In this document: positions 1 through 13,257 of the stretch, one piece after another | How the letters are laid out: each line of letters opens with the position of its first letter | Numbering within the stretch: position 1 is the stretch's first letter | NCBI GenBank assembly: GCA_034401795.1 | Contig: CM067372.1 | Span: 15,044,426-15,108,425, forward strand | DNA: 64,000 nucleotides | Reading direction: 5' to 3' | DNA from: Chaetoderma sp. LZ-2023a | Taxonomy: Eukaryota > Mollusca > Caudofoveata > Chaetodermatida > Chaetodermatidae | Translations under genes and position numbers: made by a program | Notes under the pieces: model-generated | What the model was told of the DNA's origin: nothing | Database searches by the model: none | Seen by the model: only the letters and a program-made list of their open reading frames with translations

Positions 1-454
1 TTTTGAAACATGATGTTCCCAAATTATTCCCATGGAACAAATAGAAGGACATGTTTTTTCACCAAAATAGTGCCTCCTCTCATATTGCACGAAAGAGCTT
101 AACATACTTAAAGCAGAACAATGTTAAATTCATTAGCCCTGAAGAATGGATGCCGAAGTCGCCGGATGCTGCCCCTATGGACTTTAGTATCTGGGGGATT
201 GTCAAGCGCCGTCTACAGAAGCAGAAAGTTACAAGTCTTAACAGTCTAAAACGTGCTCTCAAAACCGAATGGAAGGCACTAGTCAAACTGTGATCAATAC
301 AGCCCTTTCTTCTTGGCCTAAGCGCTGTAGACTGATATATCATGCTCAGGGGTCTCAAATTGAACATCTTCTGCAATGAAATTATTTTGTGATAAATTAT
401 TGTTGATTAAATACTTATTTGAAATTTGTGACAAAATAAACTGAACACCTCTCG
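1..454 (+). pseudogene. mariner/Tc1-type transposase, C-terminal relic
   Basis: This is the 3' end of a decayed transposase gene that enters the window from the left. The frame reads through FHQNSASSH (51-100), the place where mariner/Tc1 enzymes usually have a QDNAPxH-like motif; the catalytic Asp appears as Asn. It continues into WMPKSPDAAPMDFSIWG (about 147-195), the family's W-P-SPD-NP-D--WG block. An in-frame TAG at 42-44 precedes this part. A frameshift near 290 moves the end (SSWPKRCRLIYHAQG, IEHLL) into another frame, which stops at 377-379. The element probably ends at about 454 before a TA, because modular-repeat sequence also found near 46880 resumes there. It is non-functional. 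Confidence 0.8.
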
Positions 455-2290
455 TATTCAGCTAATAATCAGACCAGCAAGAGCGATTGATGTATGTGCA
501 GATGACAGTTGATATGAAACAGGCGCCCGTATTGTTGCAATGTTTTCCTGTCATTCCAAGGGAGATGAGGCGACATATAGACGACACGGATGTCAATTAT
601 GACAGGTCTCTCATCTTTTCACTATCGCTACATTACATCTTTGTTTCACATGAGCGGGTCCTCATCCATGTTTATGTCAGGCCATCACGGGATCTATAGC
701 AGATATGTATACTGGGTGACGGCATGTCCAACGCTGTAGCATGCATGGATGGAGAATATGGCCATAGATCCGCTATCCCTGACACTTTACCAAGCAATAA
801 AGTACAGTCAGAACCGTTCTTGCTGCAGAGAACCCGGAGTGTCTGTCCTTTATTGCGGCATGATTATTGTCAGCGTTAGAACTAACACATGCCATGTAGA
901 GGAAGTCCATTGAGAAAAGCCATAAAGAAGCCATACATTATTTTTATTTAATTCTTTCTCATCACTTGACACGCCTGTCTTATTTAATTAAATTCTATAT
1001 CTGCAGCATTCCTTCATTCATTATTTATTTTATTTTTCAAGTTTTAATTTATCTATTATTTCCTTTCCTGCTCTGTCTCTGACATTTGTCTCTACTCGCC
1101 ATGCCAAATTAAAGATACAGTCTGTATGTCTGTCTGATCCTTCAGAATGTCACACATTTACAATGTTGACCAAATTGGACACCCAATACAACGATGTCAA
1201 ATGCAAGAGCTAGGAACAGATTAATTTTACTTGTATTGTATAAAACCGAAGGTTATTTCAAAGAAAATCAGCGGTATAGTCAGGCTGTCATTCCTGTCAA
1301 TCATGAATCATCTAATGTGCAGGAATAATTTACACAACTATACGTGCTTTGATCGAATGCAAATAAATTTCGATGAAGAAAGATCCGACAAATCTAATGT
1401 ACGGTTTACCAACAACTTAGTGTAATGAACAAAATAAACCTGTTTGCTTTTGTCAGATTTCCAAATGGCACACAGCTTCCATGGACGAATATCATGTCCA
1501 AACTGGCTGCTCTTTGCTCTCATACATATCCCCATTCATGATGATACACGGCTTCTCGGCGACTAAAGAATACAATCTGTTTGTCTTGTAGAGCTGGCTG
1601 ATGAATGATAGTAGCCTAGTCTTCTTAATGAACACCATCGCATCCAGTGTTAGAAGATGAGAGGTCTAATTCTTCTTCGATATTTACCTAACGCGGCAAT
1701 GTGCCACTGATAGCTACCATCCATCTTCCTGCTTCTGTCCAGATGCTTGCCTTAATAAGCTGCTGGTTTGATGTAGATAGATTTAATGGCTTGATACCGC
1801 AAGTTAAAGAAGTCTTCTATTCGAACGAACTGTGATTCTGAGACAAAGACAAATTACTAACCACGATCCCCTGTCAAGCAAGAATAACACTCACGATATT
1901 TTTCTCATCGCAATTCCTGAATAAATACTAGAATATATAAATCAGAACGCTATGCATACACCAGAAACAATTAGGGTTTCCGCCTCATTTCAGGATATTG
2001 TGCCGAGAAATTATAATACTGAGATATTATATATTGGATTCTTGTCGATCTGGCCTATGTTCCTGGTAAAGTGGAGAATGCATCACGCTGAACGGTAGGC
2101 GAATAGAACAGGACCATATCCATCAACTGACATACATATCTCAATGTCTCAAACCATTCCTGTTTTTATCAGACATAATGTCTGATGTGATGCCTTTTAT
2201 CAGTTTGATCTTCGACAATGCCAATCTGTTATGGATATAGGAGATACTGTGTGCAACAACACTCTGCCAATAAAATAAATAACTATTTGT
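455..2290 (+). repeat. Modular repeat, copy 1 (modules A-B-C-D-E)
   Basis: This is non-coding interspersed repeat. Module A (about 480-800) and its tail (825-910) match 44620-45050, 46920-47380 and 61900-62290. B (1140-1340), C (1380-1670) and D (1680-1800) match 39600-40280 closely; for example 'agtgttagaagatgaga' occurs in both. E (1840-2290) matches 40720-41100 and 48220-48628. The short ORFs here shift between frames and are not shared between copies, so I call no gene. Confidence 0.75.
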
Positions 2291-3180
2291 TGTAAGACTC
2301 TCTGAAAACCCCAATAAATACTCACGAGTATGCCATGTCTAGTTTCAAGCTCAGAAAAGATAAATTTGCTACGATGTAAGACGTTCTAGTAAATAGTTTG
2401 GGATGTTGTTTCCATTGCAATTATTTTCTAAATGTTCAAAATCGTTATTGTATGGTGATCATCATTTTAATCAGAGGGAATTTTAGTGTTGAAAGCTTTA
2501 TTGTGTTCCGTTTACGAATCGTGACTCCTAAAACCGTACACTATGGCTCACCCATTATTTGACATCATAAGCCAAGTATTTGCATGATAGAGTCACATCT
2601 TTAACACGTGAAAATATCTGTTTCTTCGATCAGAAAGCAGCCTGTCTTTAAAAAGTCTCCTCAGGCTTGATAATATCGAATTACATTGGATGCTTGTTGT
2701 CAGATTTTTCCATTGTTGATCTTCTGATGTTGGGTATTTTATTGAACCTTGTGGATGCCTCAGATGTATTTGGTCAAATCTTGCTATCAAAATTATATGT
2801 TTTGGAAAATGGTCAAGAAGGAAGGTGTCCGCACCATAGTACACCAACATAGATGGTATTTCTGCTGGATCTTCTGAACATAATACGCTGCTCAGAATGG
2901 TCACAATGTCTGTGTTAGATCGTATGAACACCAGCTCGGAATAACTCTGTTTGTTGAAATAGAGATGATTACATTACATGATCACGTGAATTCAATTATA
3001 TCCATGAACATAACTGAGAAATATTAGAGCCACGCCCATCTACACAAAAGTAGATCTGAGCATAGTTCCTCGCAGATCCACCAAGATAGAGTTAATTCTC
3101 TCTATCCTGAAGTTCTTCTCAAATCTTTATTCATCTACAATTTCATCTACAATATCCTTTTTATTCAACAGGGAGTAATT
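2291..3180. other. Unassigned AT-rich stretch
   Basis: I recognise no gene or repeat family here. The longest reading frame is on the minus strand at 2593-2931 (112 codons). It has no motif I know and no match elsewhere in the window, so I treat it as chance. Confidence 0.5.
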
Positions 3181-4780
3181 ATAGTTTTTAATGGTGTGAG
3201 ATTGTAAATTTCACTTAACCAATATATGGTAGTATTAGTTCATGCAGAAATGTGAAAGGTTTAATCAAGACTGTAAAGTTCCAGAGTTTACCTAATCACG
3301 AAAGTATACATTACAGTATTCTGTCTTTACTGTGCCAATAGCGAAGAAATCGGCGTGGTGTACATTTCTCAACAATTTTTATGACAGCAAAACCTTCCAC
3401 CAAATTTGTTATAAAATGGATACCAGTTCATCCTTTTATTAATTTGGAAGTTTAAAATATTTATATTAGAGTGGTAATGGTTAAGCGTGCATCTAGCATC
3501 GTATTGCCGCATTCTGTCCGGAAATTTGTTATTGCACAAAGATTTATACATCAGCCTCGACGAGGAGCTGGCACTAAACCAAAGACAGAATCTGATAATT
3601 ATTTATTTCAATTCCGTAGGTTATTCTGTCATTTGTTACCTTTATTTGCCTATTGCATTGTGAATTTACTAATAGCAGACTGAAAATCAGTGTGAATCAT
3701 GCAAGGATGTGGCACCGTGCAAGGAGATATAATTTAAAGGAACTCTCACCTCATAATAAACTATTTATTCAGGTGATTCAATATGACACACATAAAATAT
3801 ACATGCCATTTTAGCTTTCTCTTATGACGTCATACAAGAAGCAATACATTAAGGTAGCATCGCCCATAAGAACTACGCATGTCAAAAATAAAAAAATAGT
3901 AAAGCAATAAAATTACAAACATATTTGTCATTGCAATACTTTTGGTGAGGTAATCGCTGTAGCTTTCAGTATTTCCGATGGGTGTGCATGCAACACATCG
4001 GGCAGACGACAGCACTGATCACGGCAGCCGACAGCACTGGTCAAGGCAGCCGACAGCACTGATCCAGGCATTCGATGAAGACATGCACAGATTGTAAATT
4101 ACCTTTCCGCATCTCTCTGGCATCATTTCGTTGTCTCTATTCATCTCCTCCAATTTAATCAGCCTTCTCGAAATGTTAAATTAAAATACATATTTTAACT
4201 TGACTATTAAATTTCCACCGTCCATGACGAATCGCCGAAAAGCTTTTTTTTAAACTAGAATAGATATCTATGCATATTTAATCTGTGTTTCTGTTAATTT
4301 GTGTTTAAACTTTGACCAATTTGACTAATTTGACACATGTTACAAATACTTGCTGAGATTGCTCGAGTAAAAGATCCTTTATTGTATTCAACTGTAGGTT
4401 GCATAAAATTCCGCCAGCTACATAACCAGTGCGCTAATGATGAATGGTGTAATGTGCCTGATTACTGTGCATGGCTTATCATCGAATACCACTCATTTTC
4501 CACCAATACAGCTCCATCAACGCGAATGTAAAGTGTACCAATAACTTAGTGAATTGACCAGTTCATTTGTTCTTGCCAGCCACTTGAATGCCACTGCCTC
4601 ATGTCCCAACGATGCTCTGCTCTCAAGCAAAACCCATTCATGATGATACACAGATTCTTATCGGCTAATGAATACAATCTGCATGTCCTGTATAGCTGGC
4701 CCGTGTTGCTAATCAATAATAGCGCAGCTATTGTTAGAAGATGCTGCCAGTTCTAATTCTTCATCGATATTCAAAGACAG
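3181..4780 (+). repeat. Modular repeat, copy 2 (K-like, P, Q, B, C)
   Basis: About 3190-3310 resembles 45470-45590. About 3370-3480 ('ttccaccaaatttg', 'agagtggtaa') recurs at 6285-6390. About 3600-3990 recurs at 17660-17960 with the same markers: loss-of-frame 'agcaga', 'ggagatataattta', 'acatgccattttagc'. B is at 4300-4500 and C at 4510-4760. Three copies of a roughly 24-bp unit containing 'cgacagcactg' lie at 4005-4075. No gene is supported. Confidence 0.65.
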
Positions 4781-7700
4781 CAGCCACGAATAAAGAGGAG
4801 TATATCTGTGAATTGTCAGACAATCATTCTGTGACTCTATAAAGGACTCTCTCGTCGCTCAATGAAGACACAGTAAAGTGGTCGTGTCCTTTTACCGCGA
4901 GATCGACAGTGCATGCCTTATCGGCTTATTAGGACTAGTAAGTTTATTCAGGAATAGACCAGTAGCAGAGCTCCAACACAGTGACCATCTTCACAAAATA
5001 TTAGATTATTTATATTTATTGTAATTCTTAGAGATGTGTTATTTCTTGGCCCTGATTATGGATACGTTATCTCTAATCAGTCTGGACAAGACGCGTGGTA
5101 TTTTGGCACATCATTTCGATTGTTTCTCACAAGAGGACGACGCCAAATAATATGCATGCAAACCAATGATAAGAATAATTTAGCATCACCCGTGTGTCAA
5201 AGTCATAAAGAGTAATTTGCTCGATTATGGAAATTTTTCAGCAGATGTAAACTTCCGAGTGTATCCAACGCGAATTACGTTGTCAAGATAAATTATCTCT
5301 GTCCTGACACATAGCTGTGATCAGACGTTACAGGATAATAATTGAATTTAACGTATGATTACTTTAGCCCGTCTTGTCCCGTTGTCTTATCAGCAATCCT
5401 GATATTAGCATATATATGGTTATTCTATATGTATGTGCTTACAGAGCCGCCTGATGGCGTATATCAGTGTACTTGCTGTTATCACAGTCTGTCATATTTT
5501 CTCTCTTCCATGTGCAATGTCTACATCGCATCTCATATTAATAAAGATCCATTTCTAGCCATGCCACGCCCATTTCTAGCTACGCTCCGCCCACATTTTG
5601 CACATGTTGGGATCCTTTAACTTGTAGCTTATCTTAACCTCCTTTCTAGGAGAACCGTCCAAGTACTTATGATTACGACAATACACTATTTTATTTATTA
5701 TTTACCATTACCTATCATCACCATTTACCACATCGGGACATCACTGAGATCAAAGATGACAACTACAACGTAGTATAAGTCCAAGCCACCAGCCACGTCG
5801 CGCAACCTTCGATTTATATACTTTGAGCCTTGACTTCTCAAAATCCCATTGCCATTGTAATTATACTGGTAAGTTGATGGATATGTTGACACTAATTTGC
5901 ATGTATAATTTTGCTACCTATGGCAAACACAGCGCCAAGTCAGATTAGTTTCAAAATATTCAACATAATGTTTATTAAATAATAAATCCATCATTCAGTT
6001 ATGATTGTGACAACAGACTATACGTGATGTAATTGGATATGATGTCATATACGTGAGTGGCATATCAGATATATCCATTCTGTGTATGGTGTGGATCTCT
6101 TAGAGGCTGGTGCAAGGAGGAAGATGTGTTGTTGTATGATGTTGCATGAACAGCTTCCATAACCTGTTCGTAAACTGTTGCTTAGCCCTTAGCACACTGA
6201 TGTCAATATTATATCTTCTACAGTGTCAATAGCAAAAGAAACTTGTGTACCTTTTTCAACAATGTTGGTGGAATATGTTGCTGTCTACGACAGCACCATC
6301 TTCCACCAAATTTGCTAAAAAAATAAACACCAGTTTATCTTTTACTTTAATTTGAAAATTAAAAATTTTGACATCAGAGTGGTAAGGGTTACCCCGCACT
6401 ATAAGATATTTACTGCAAACATACTTTCTGGATAGACACCATTATTGTCGAATAGAATGGTGCTGAATTTACTGCCACGTGTTTGAGAGAAATAGTTGAC
6501 ATGATAACTGACGACGAACTGACACATCGTATCACCCCCACCCACTATCCATCTGTGATTGTCTCAACCATAAGCTTGATATTCTGTCCTAGGCACATAG
6601 ATGCGCTAAGTAGACCAATAAGCCGATAGATGCACTGACACCATACGATGTATGCTGATCCAGGCCCGTCACATATAACCTTCCCATTCAATCCATGCTG
6701 ACGCGGCTTAGATTTTGTTAACGCGACACCGAGGTGTGTAAAGCCTTACGAAACGCAGACAAATCAGGAACTCGATGCAATGATGAAGGTCTCAACAGAT
6801 CTCGATCTGACTCAGGAGTGACTGACGTCTATAGATCACAGGCGTTAATCACCTTACTTTGCTTAATCCCTGGAATTCACCGAGAGTGAAGCAAATCTCT
6901 GGACCGGTTAGATGATACTATTTATTTGTTGTTGCTACTTAATGTAGTATAATTATTTGCGTGAAAGGGTCATGTCTTTCTTTCTCATTCCCATTCGTTC
7001 AGTAGATGTTTCAAGCTCACAACATCTAGCTTAGTCCATCAAGCTAATTATAATCTCTCAGAGCCAATAAATAGCAGAGGCATGTCCATGCGTGCACGAA
7101 TGTTACTGTACACAGTTCTCAAATCTGTGTACTTCATCTCCAATCTCTGGTCTTCTTGAGACAACGTCGTTCATTATAGATAGTAATCGTGTGAGATTAC
7201 AACTATGTCAATCCGACCGATACATTCGTTATACATTTTTATTTTATGTGAGCGTGCGCACAAGCTGCTGAAGCGTAAGCGTCTCTATGTTAACAGAAAT
7301 CTGTTATTGGACAATGATTTACAGAGCTGATATTCTTCTAAGGGCAGAATCAGATAATTGTTGGTTTTAATGGTAATTGCCAGCTTTTGCCAGCTTATTC
7401 GGTATCAATACAAATTCACACTGATGAGAAAGTTTGATAATGAATAAATCTCTGTAAGAACATCGTTCATTGACTCCACGTGTTTGTAATAAATAGTATG
7501 GCTGATATTGAATGCCACCACTGGTTGCGCTTTAATTTGTTGCTGGGCGGTGTGGCAAGGCTTTGATAAACGGCATCATACAGGACTGTCGTATTTAATC
7601 CCTTTCGATAGCTACGATATCTACCCAACGCGTCATTGAGCATGTACTTTATTTATCAAACTTTAACTTATTTAATACTTAATTCGCTTGAAGAAATCTC

Positions 7701-7926
7701 ATTACATGGACATTGACGGTTTGAAACATGATGTGTGATGCAATTTGTTTTACACTATCATTCTTCTAATGTTTGACAAATTTAATTCAACAAAGCCTCC
7801 ACATCACATCACCAAAGCGTCATAACATCTTAAAATAGACTGCCACTGTATTAGACATTTATCTATCGCTGTATCTCTACGTCGCCAGTCTCTACACCCC
7901 ACCCCCACCACGCCCCACCCCATCTC

Positions 7927-7930
<4 letters not shown>
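4781..7930 (+). repeat. Modular repeat, copy 2 continued (F to L)
   Basis: F (5010-5300) and G (5340-5600) match 35390-36000. An unnamed module with 'attagtttcaaaatattcaaca' (about 5930-5990) matches 40490-40530. H (6580-6750), J (7030-7110), K (7120-7210) and L (7430-7560) match the copies at 9.5-10.4, 14.1-15.1 and 36.2-37.7 kb in the same order and orientation. It is non-coding. Confidence 0.7.

Positions 7931-7981
<51 letters not shown>
7931..7981. repeat. (TC)n microsatellite
   Basis: This is a nearly uninterrupted CT dinucleotide run. It sits just before module B, the same relative place as the TC runs at 17.06, 39.28, 43.55 and 62.64 kb. Confidence 0.95.
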
Positions 7982-7984
<3 letters not shown>

Positions 7985-8029
7985 CCATACATTTCTTGCT
8001 GATCGGGGCATATGAAGAATACATATTCA

Positions 8030-10390
8030 TACATACTCACTCTCTCAATATTCCTGTTTCTCTTTGTGTGCCCTCCAATTTACTAAGCCTATTCGAAATG
8101 TTAAATTAAAAACTCTTTTTGTGTAACCATTACATATTCAGGATACAAAACGTTTTTAGAGTATATTTATGTGTATATTTGATCTTTCGAAATGCCATAT
8201 GTTTACAATACTGACAAATTTGACGCATACGCCAATTACTTGCTGTGATTCCTTGGGGAAAGGATCCGTTATTGTATTCAACTGCAGGTTGTTTCTAAGC
8301 ACATCAGCGAGATAATCAAGCTGCTAATGATGAATCCTCTGATGTGCCGGATTAATGTGCGTTGCTTTATATACTCTTACCACTTTCTACCATCACAATT
8401 AATTAACAGATATTATTATAGATAAATCAGAATATTTAGTACAGACGACTAGATTTCCCTCCTCATTTCGAGATATTGTTCTGGAACAATATAACCCTGG
8501 GATATTAGATAGCCTGTTGAAACTCATATCTCAAATATATCCCTGCCATTTTCCGAGGCGGTGGTACTTCTTAGAGATGCTCTATATCTTGGTTCTGTTT
8601 AGAGATAAGCTGGGCCATTTTTGTCTCTCTAATCCGCCTGGACTGCTGATATTTTTATCATCTCGCGTGTTTATTATAGTATAACCTCCACAATGCCAGA
8701 TAATATGTATGAGGACGAATCCTAAGAATAACATAGCATCATCCCCGTGCTAAATTCATAGAGAATAATTTGCTTGATTATGGACATTTTTCACCAGAGA
8801 TAAACATGGGAGTATTTCCAAAGTGAATTATATTATTCAGTTACATCTGATCACAACTATGTGAGAAATATCTTGACATAGCTCTGATCAGATGTTACTG
8901 AATAATAATTTAATTTAACATATTATTGATTCAGTCCGTCTTGTCGCTTTGTCTTAGCAATTAGCAATTGAGATATTAGCATATATTTATATGGTTATTG
9001 CCAATGTATGTGCTTATAAAGAGGCGTAATACTTTGCCCGTGTTGAGTTTGCAATGGCACCACACAGGATCTTAGACCACTAGACTTGGTGTTACCAAAG
9101 TTTGTCATTCTTCCCTTTCATAATTTGACATGTCGGCAACACATCTCACATTCTGTGTATAATGGAGAACTGCTAGAAGTTGGTGGAGTGAAAAGAAAGT
9201 TCGTTGTATGAGGTTGCATAAGCAGTTTCTACAAGCTGTTTGCGCACACATTTGTTTAAGTTGTTACTTTAAAATGCTGTGCTAATATGTTATTTTCAGA
9301 GTTAGAAATCGTTTATCTCCAGAATAAACACGAGTTTTGTCAAGCATAATGAAGCTGGATTTGTTGTCACATTGTTGGGATCAATAGCTAGCGGGTACAA
9401 TACAATGCTGGTTCATGTTTTCAGATACATCATTTCACCACCTGTCCATGTGTGATTGTCGCAACCATAAACTTAACATTATGTTTTAGACACATTAACA
9501 GATACGCCCAACAAACACGTAACCAGATAAATGCATTGAGACCAAGTACTTTATGCTGTTACTGAACTGTCACCTATAATCGTCCATTCAATCCATTCTG
9601 ACGTGGATTAAATGTTGCTAACACCACATTTACCTGGCTAAATCCAGAAAAAACGTGAACTCGATGCTGTGGTTAACGTAACAGCAGATTGTCTTGTTCT
9701 GATTCAGCAGCGATTGGCATGTATGGATCAGAGGGCATGTATATCTTAGTCTGTGCTAAAACATGCCATTTAGAGTAGAATAGAAGCGATATAGGAAACA
9801 TTACCATGTGTTTTGGCTCATTCCCATTGCATAAGGACATGCTCCCTGATCATAACATCTAGTACCATCAGAAAAGCTAATTATAAATTCCAAGACAATA
9901 AATAACTGACGCTCCGCCATGAACCCAGGAATGTTGTCGAATAGCGGTGCCAATTTCTACCTGTCTCAAGCACTCGTCTCTCTACAGCTATCATCGCCCA
10001 TCAGTGGTTCTCATATCTTTATTTATCTACAGTTTCAGTCCTTCAACTTCACTTCCTAAGACAACTTCGTTAATTATAGATGGTAATCTTGTGAGATTAC
10101 AACTATTACTAGGCCTATGGGCGTGCGTGCGTGCGTGCGTGCGTGCATGCGTGCGTGTGTGCGTACGTGTGTGCGTGCGTGTGTATGTGCAAACTGTTCG
10201 GAAGATGATTTCAGTTTCCCATCTTCAGAAATCTAATGATGAAGTCTGGATAATAAATCTCTGCATAAATATCGCTCATTGGCTGCACGTGTCTGTACTA
10301 ATTGACAAAGTTGATATTGCGTGATGCTAGTGCCCAGGTTTTAATTTGCATGTGGGTGATGTGGTGGGTTCGTGAGTGATGAAGGGACAT
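8030..10390 (+). repeat. Modular repeat, copy 3 (B, E to L)
   Basis: A pre-B segment with 'cgaaatgttaaattaaaa' matches 4170-4190. B is at about 8190-8370, a shortened E at 8400-8550, F at 8560-8900, G at 8900-9200, H at 9480-9630, I at 9690-9760, J at 9880-9950, K at 10010-10110 and L at 10230-10370. Modules C and D are missing here. A (GCGT)n run at 10119-10190 interrupts K, and a CA/CG-repeat run sits in the same spot at 37160-37255. Confidence 0.7.
10119..10190. repeat. (GCGT)n tetranucleotide array
   Basis: GCGT repeats with scattered GTGT and GCAT variants. The open frames across it read as monotonous Cys-Val-Arg-Ala repeats and are artefacts of the 4-bp period. Confidence 0.9.
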
Positions 10391-10964
10391 CAAAAGACAA
10401 AGGTTCTAGCGAGCGAAATACGGACTGCAGGTACCTCATCATGGTGAATGGCGTGTTGAAAGTAGCTGCTGAAGCGGGTAACATTTAACAGTAACCGATG
10501 TTTGTATTAACAACATCGAGGTTTGATATTGCAATATATCACATTGTAAACACTCCATTCTGACATTGCTTGTGGTGATTCTATAACAATGGCAACTACA
10601 AGGAATTTTGATGAAATCCGTTGCAATGTGATAACATCCTGATCAAGAGTACGCATGCGCCTATGGTCTGATGTGCAGATGGTTAATCAGTCGAGTTCTC
10701 TCAAGTTTTCTACTAGGTGCGGCGGGTTGGGATTCTGCATGACGATATATTGGCACTACCAATCTTTAGTGAGATTGTCTTTTTCTACATACTTCTTTGT
10801 CTAATGTTTGAAAAATTGATGCTTCCAATGCTCCGCAGCAAATCACTACCCTCAACATCTTGGTAGAGGAACATATTAACATAGCTGTGGTGGTAACATG
10901 CAGTGTTTCAGTAGCTCTGTTGAAATTGTCACGTGTAGGTTAGTCATCTTTCCTGCGACCATGT

Positions 10965-11726
10965 TCACATGAATATGCAGCTCGTTGTCAAGCTGCTCAT
11001 TGGCTCATGAGAAGTAAATGTTTCACCGCAGTCCACTTGAATACTCCACTGCTGCTGCAACTTGTGTGGCGCTGAGGCTTTCTTTAATTTCTGGCAGCTG
11101 TGGCAGCTTACAAACATGCTGTCTTTAGACGGACTTTGCCAAAGCCCAATCTGATTTCTTTTTGTGCACAGCATTTTGGACCAATAAGCTGTCGCTGCAC
11201 TTAATCACTAACTTATGCATAACACCTCGACGCGTGTAGAGTTCGGCTTCGTCATGTGGCTTGACTTGACGTGATAGAAATTCAGCAAGTAGTCTATATC
11301 AAAAGCTTTGTCCTTTACAAGTTCAGGTTCTATATAAGAAACGTGTTTCTCGAATGCAGTATCATGTTGTGAACCCACAGCTGACATCTCAGGCTTTATG
11401 ACAAATATTATGGCACCTTGCTCTAATGCAATCAACTTGTGCCACCAATTATACCTTTAATTTGTTATTAGTTCTCTATTTTGCATCTCAAGAGTATTTC
11501 TGAATTCGAAAGTTGTCACCAAAGTTCTATGTTTTTGCATGACTAATCTACAGAGCAAGCATACTGTTTTAAAGTCAAATGATTCTCGAAGTAGTACTTA
11601 CTTACCTTGTACACCAATGCAGCTTCTGTTTCAACATGTGACTGCAGATCGATCCAGTGTGTTGTTGATGTAAATGACGAGTAGCAGTTCTTAGGCCACT
11701 GTATACAAGGTTGGGGCTCGACGAAT
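10965..11726 (-). pseudogene. Unidentified minus-strand coding relic
   Basis: Three minus-strand blocks look more protein-like than their surroundings. An open block at 11606-11725 (40 codons, with the stretch STTHWIDLQSHVETEAALVY) ends in a strong donor-like AAG|GTAAGTAAGTA at 11606/11605. A second block (11208-11450) contains FYHVKSSHMTKP. A third (10965-11200) contains YWSKM and then CHSCQKLKK. The order H-x4-H, YW, CxxCQ resembles the zinc-binding (HHCC) region of retroelement-type integrases. The blocks lie in different frames, and I could not find a clean acceptor that keeps the frame. This is a weak call. Confidence 0.3.
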
Positions 11727-13255
11727 TAAAGACTTGTAGCAACGATTCTAATCAATCTTATTAAATACATATTCCAGCATCATTCCAGCATCATTCCTTT
11801 CTAGATCAACAAGGAATGATGTCGATCGTTGGATCGAGCTGTGCCTCAGTTTCTGATCAATCCCCTTTGATGCACTTTCCTTTGTTTGCAGTAACTCCTT
11901 TCCATATATGACGTCATAATGACGTTAAGATAAATGTAATTAGGAATTGTGGCGCAATGGTAGATTTATTTAAGCGTAATCACAAACGATTTATTCAGTT
12001 CAAGAATTGTATTCAGCGAATATTCAAGAGTAAACCTATAACAGCGGGAACGGCGTAAGGCGGTTACAGCACCACCACCACCAAAGTTGCCATGAACGTT
12101 ACTTGAAAATAGACTTACTTAATATTTCCTGATCATACCCTCAATACAATGATGATTTCTGATAATCTAGACATGTTTGCTATTAAATGGCAGCATAGTG
12201 AGCTGCTACTTTGCTCCAGAAATGCACATTACTAATTTAAAATGCAAAAAGTTGCAAAATTACTCTATTTTTCACACGTGTGACGTCTTAATAGTATGGA
12301 AACTAGAGAACATTTACTGAAGTAACTGTAAATCTGCAATGTCTGGCCATGAAGAAATAGTATAAGGCCTCTTCTAAGGCTATTGAACACGTCTGATGAT
12401 GATTTAATACAAACTCTATGTGTAGTCACAGCTCAAAGATCCATGCTGGAAATGCCCATAGGTTTAAAACTAAAAGACCTTGACGCTAACGATAAAATAA
12501 AGTGTGTCTTCTAACAGGATCTTTGAAGTTGCATGATGAAAGGCAGGTAACTTATGCCAAACATGAAAACCGGAAAGCTTTACCCGTGAATGACCTTGAC
12601 CCCACGGGAGATATTACAATTTTCATTAGAAACTTTTTAGATCTGTCATTGATCTAGAATCTGGCCAGGTTTACAGAGAATCGGAAACATCTATAGGAGA
12701 TAACACTGTTCCAATATTGCTCTCATAGGTTTACTATGGGGATATGTGTTACCCAAAAGCGGATTTTCTCGAAAACTGTTGGTCGGATCAACCTTAAGTT
12801 TGATACCAAATCAAGTGAATACGAGAGCTAGAAGTTCCCCGAATTTCAAGTAGATCAGAGCAAAAACCATTTTGGCGAACATTTTTAAACAAAAATGTTG
12901 AAAAAAACCATTTTGTTTTTCACAGCGAGTTCATTTCTGCCAAAAAAAAATCTGTGGTCATTTTGAACCCAAAATGTGCGCCTGGTCGCCATTTTTCATC
13001 CTGAGTTCATTTCTGCAAAAAACGAAAACTGGTATTTTTGTCAATCATTTTTTCATGCCGGCCATTTAATAAAAAATAATCATCAGTGATCCGATCAAAA
13101 CTGGTGTAGTAAGTAGCACTTCAAACATTCATTTGAAATACCCATACATTTCCTATGGGACATTTTTCTATGTACTCTGGGGTCAAAGGTCTGGCTGCCA
13201 TTTTAGAAAAAAAAATTTTCGGAAACAAATGGCCAGTGATAACATCCTCAGCAAA
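11727..13255. other. Unassigned AT-rich stretch with A-rich tracts
   Basis: No gene is recognised. The part at 12840-13080 has several short A-rich runs and repeated 'accattttg' and 'gttcatttctgc' words, suggesting a decayed repeat. Nothing convincing is open on either strand. Confidence 0.5.
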
Positions 13256-13257
13256 TA

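Noticed and set aside
2593-2931. 112-codon minus-strand ORF
   Set aside because: No motif, no repeat partner, and no start context; probably chance in AT-rich DNA.
11950-12075. 'tgtggcgcaatggtag' as a tRNA or primer-binding site
   Set aside because: It cannot be folded into a cloverleaf with what follows, and no LTR or box B was found.
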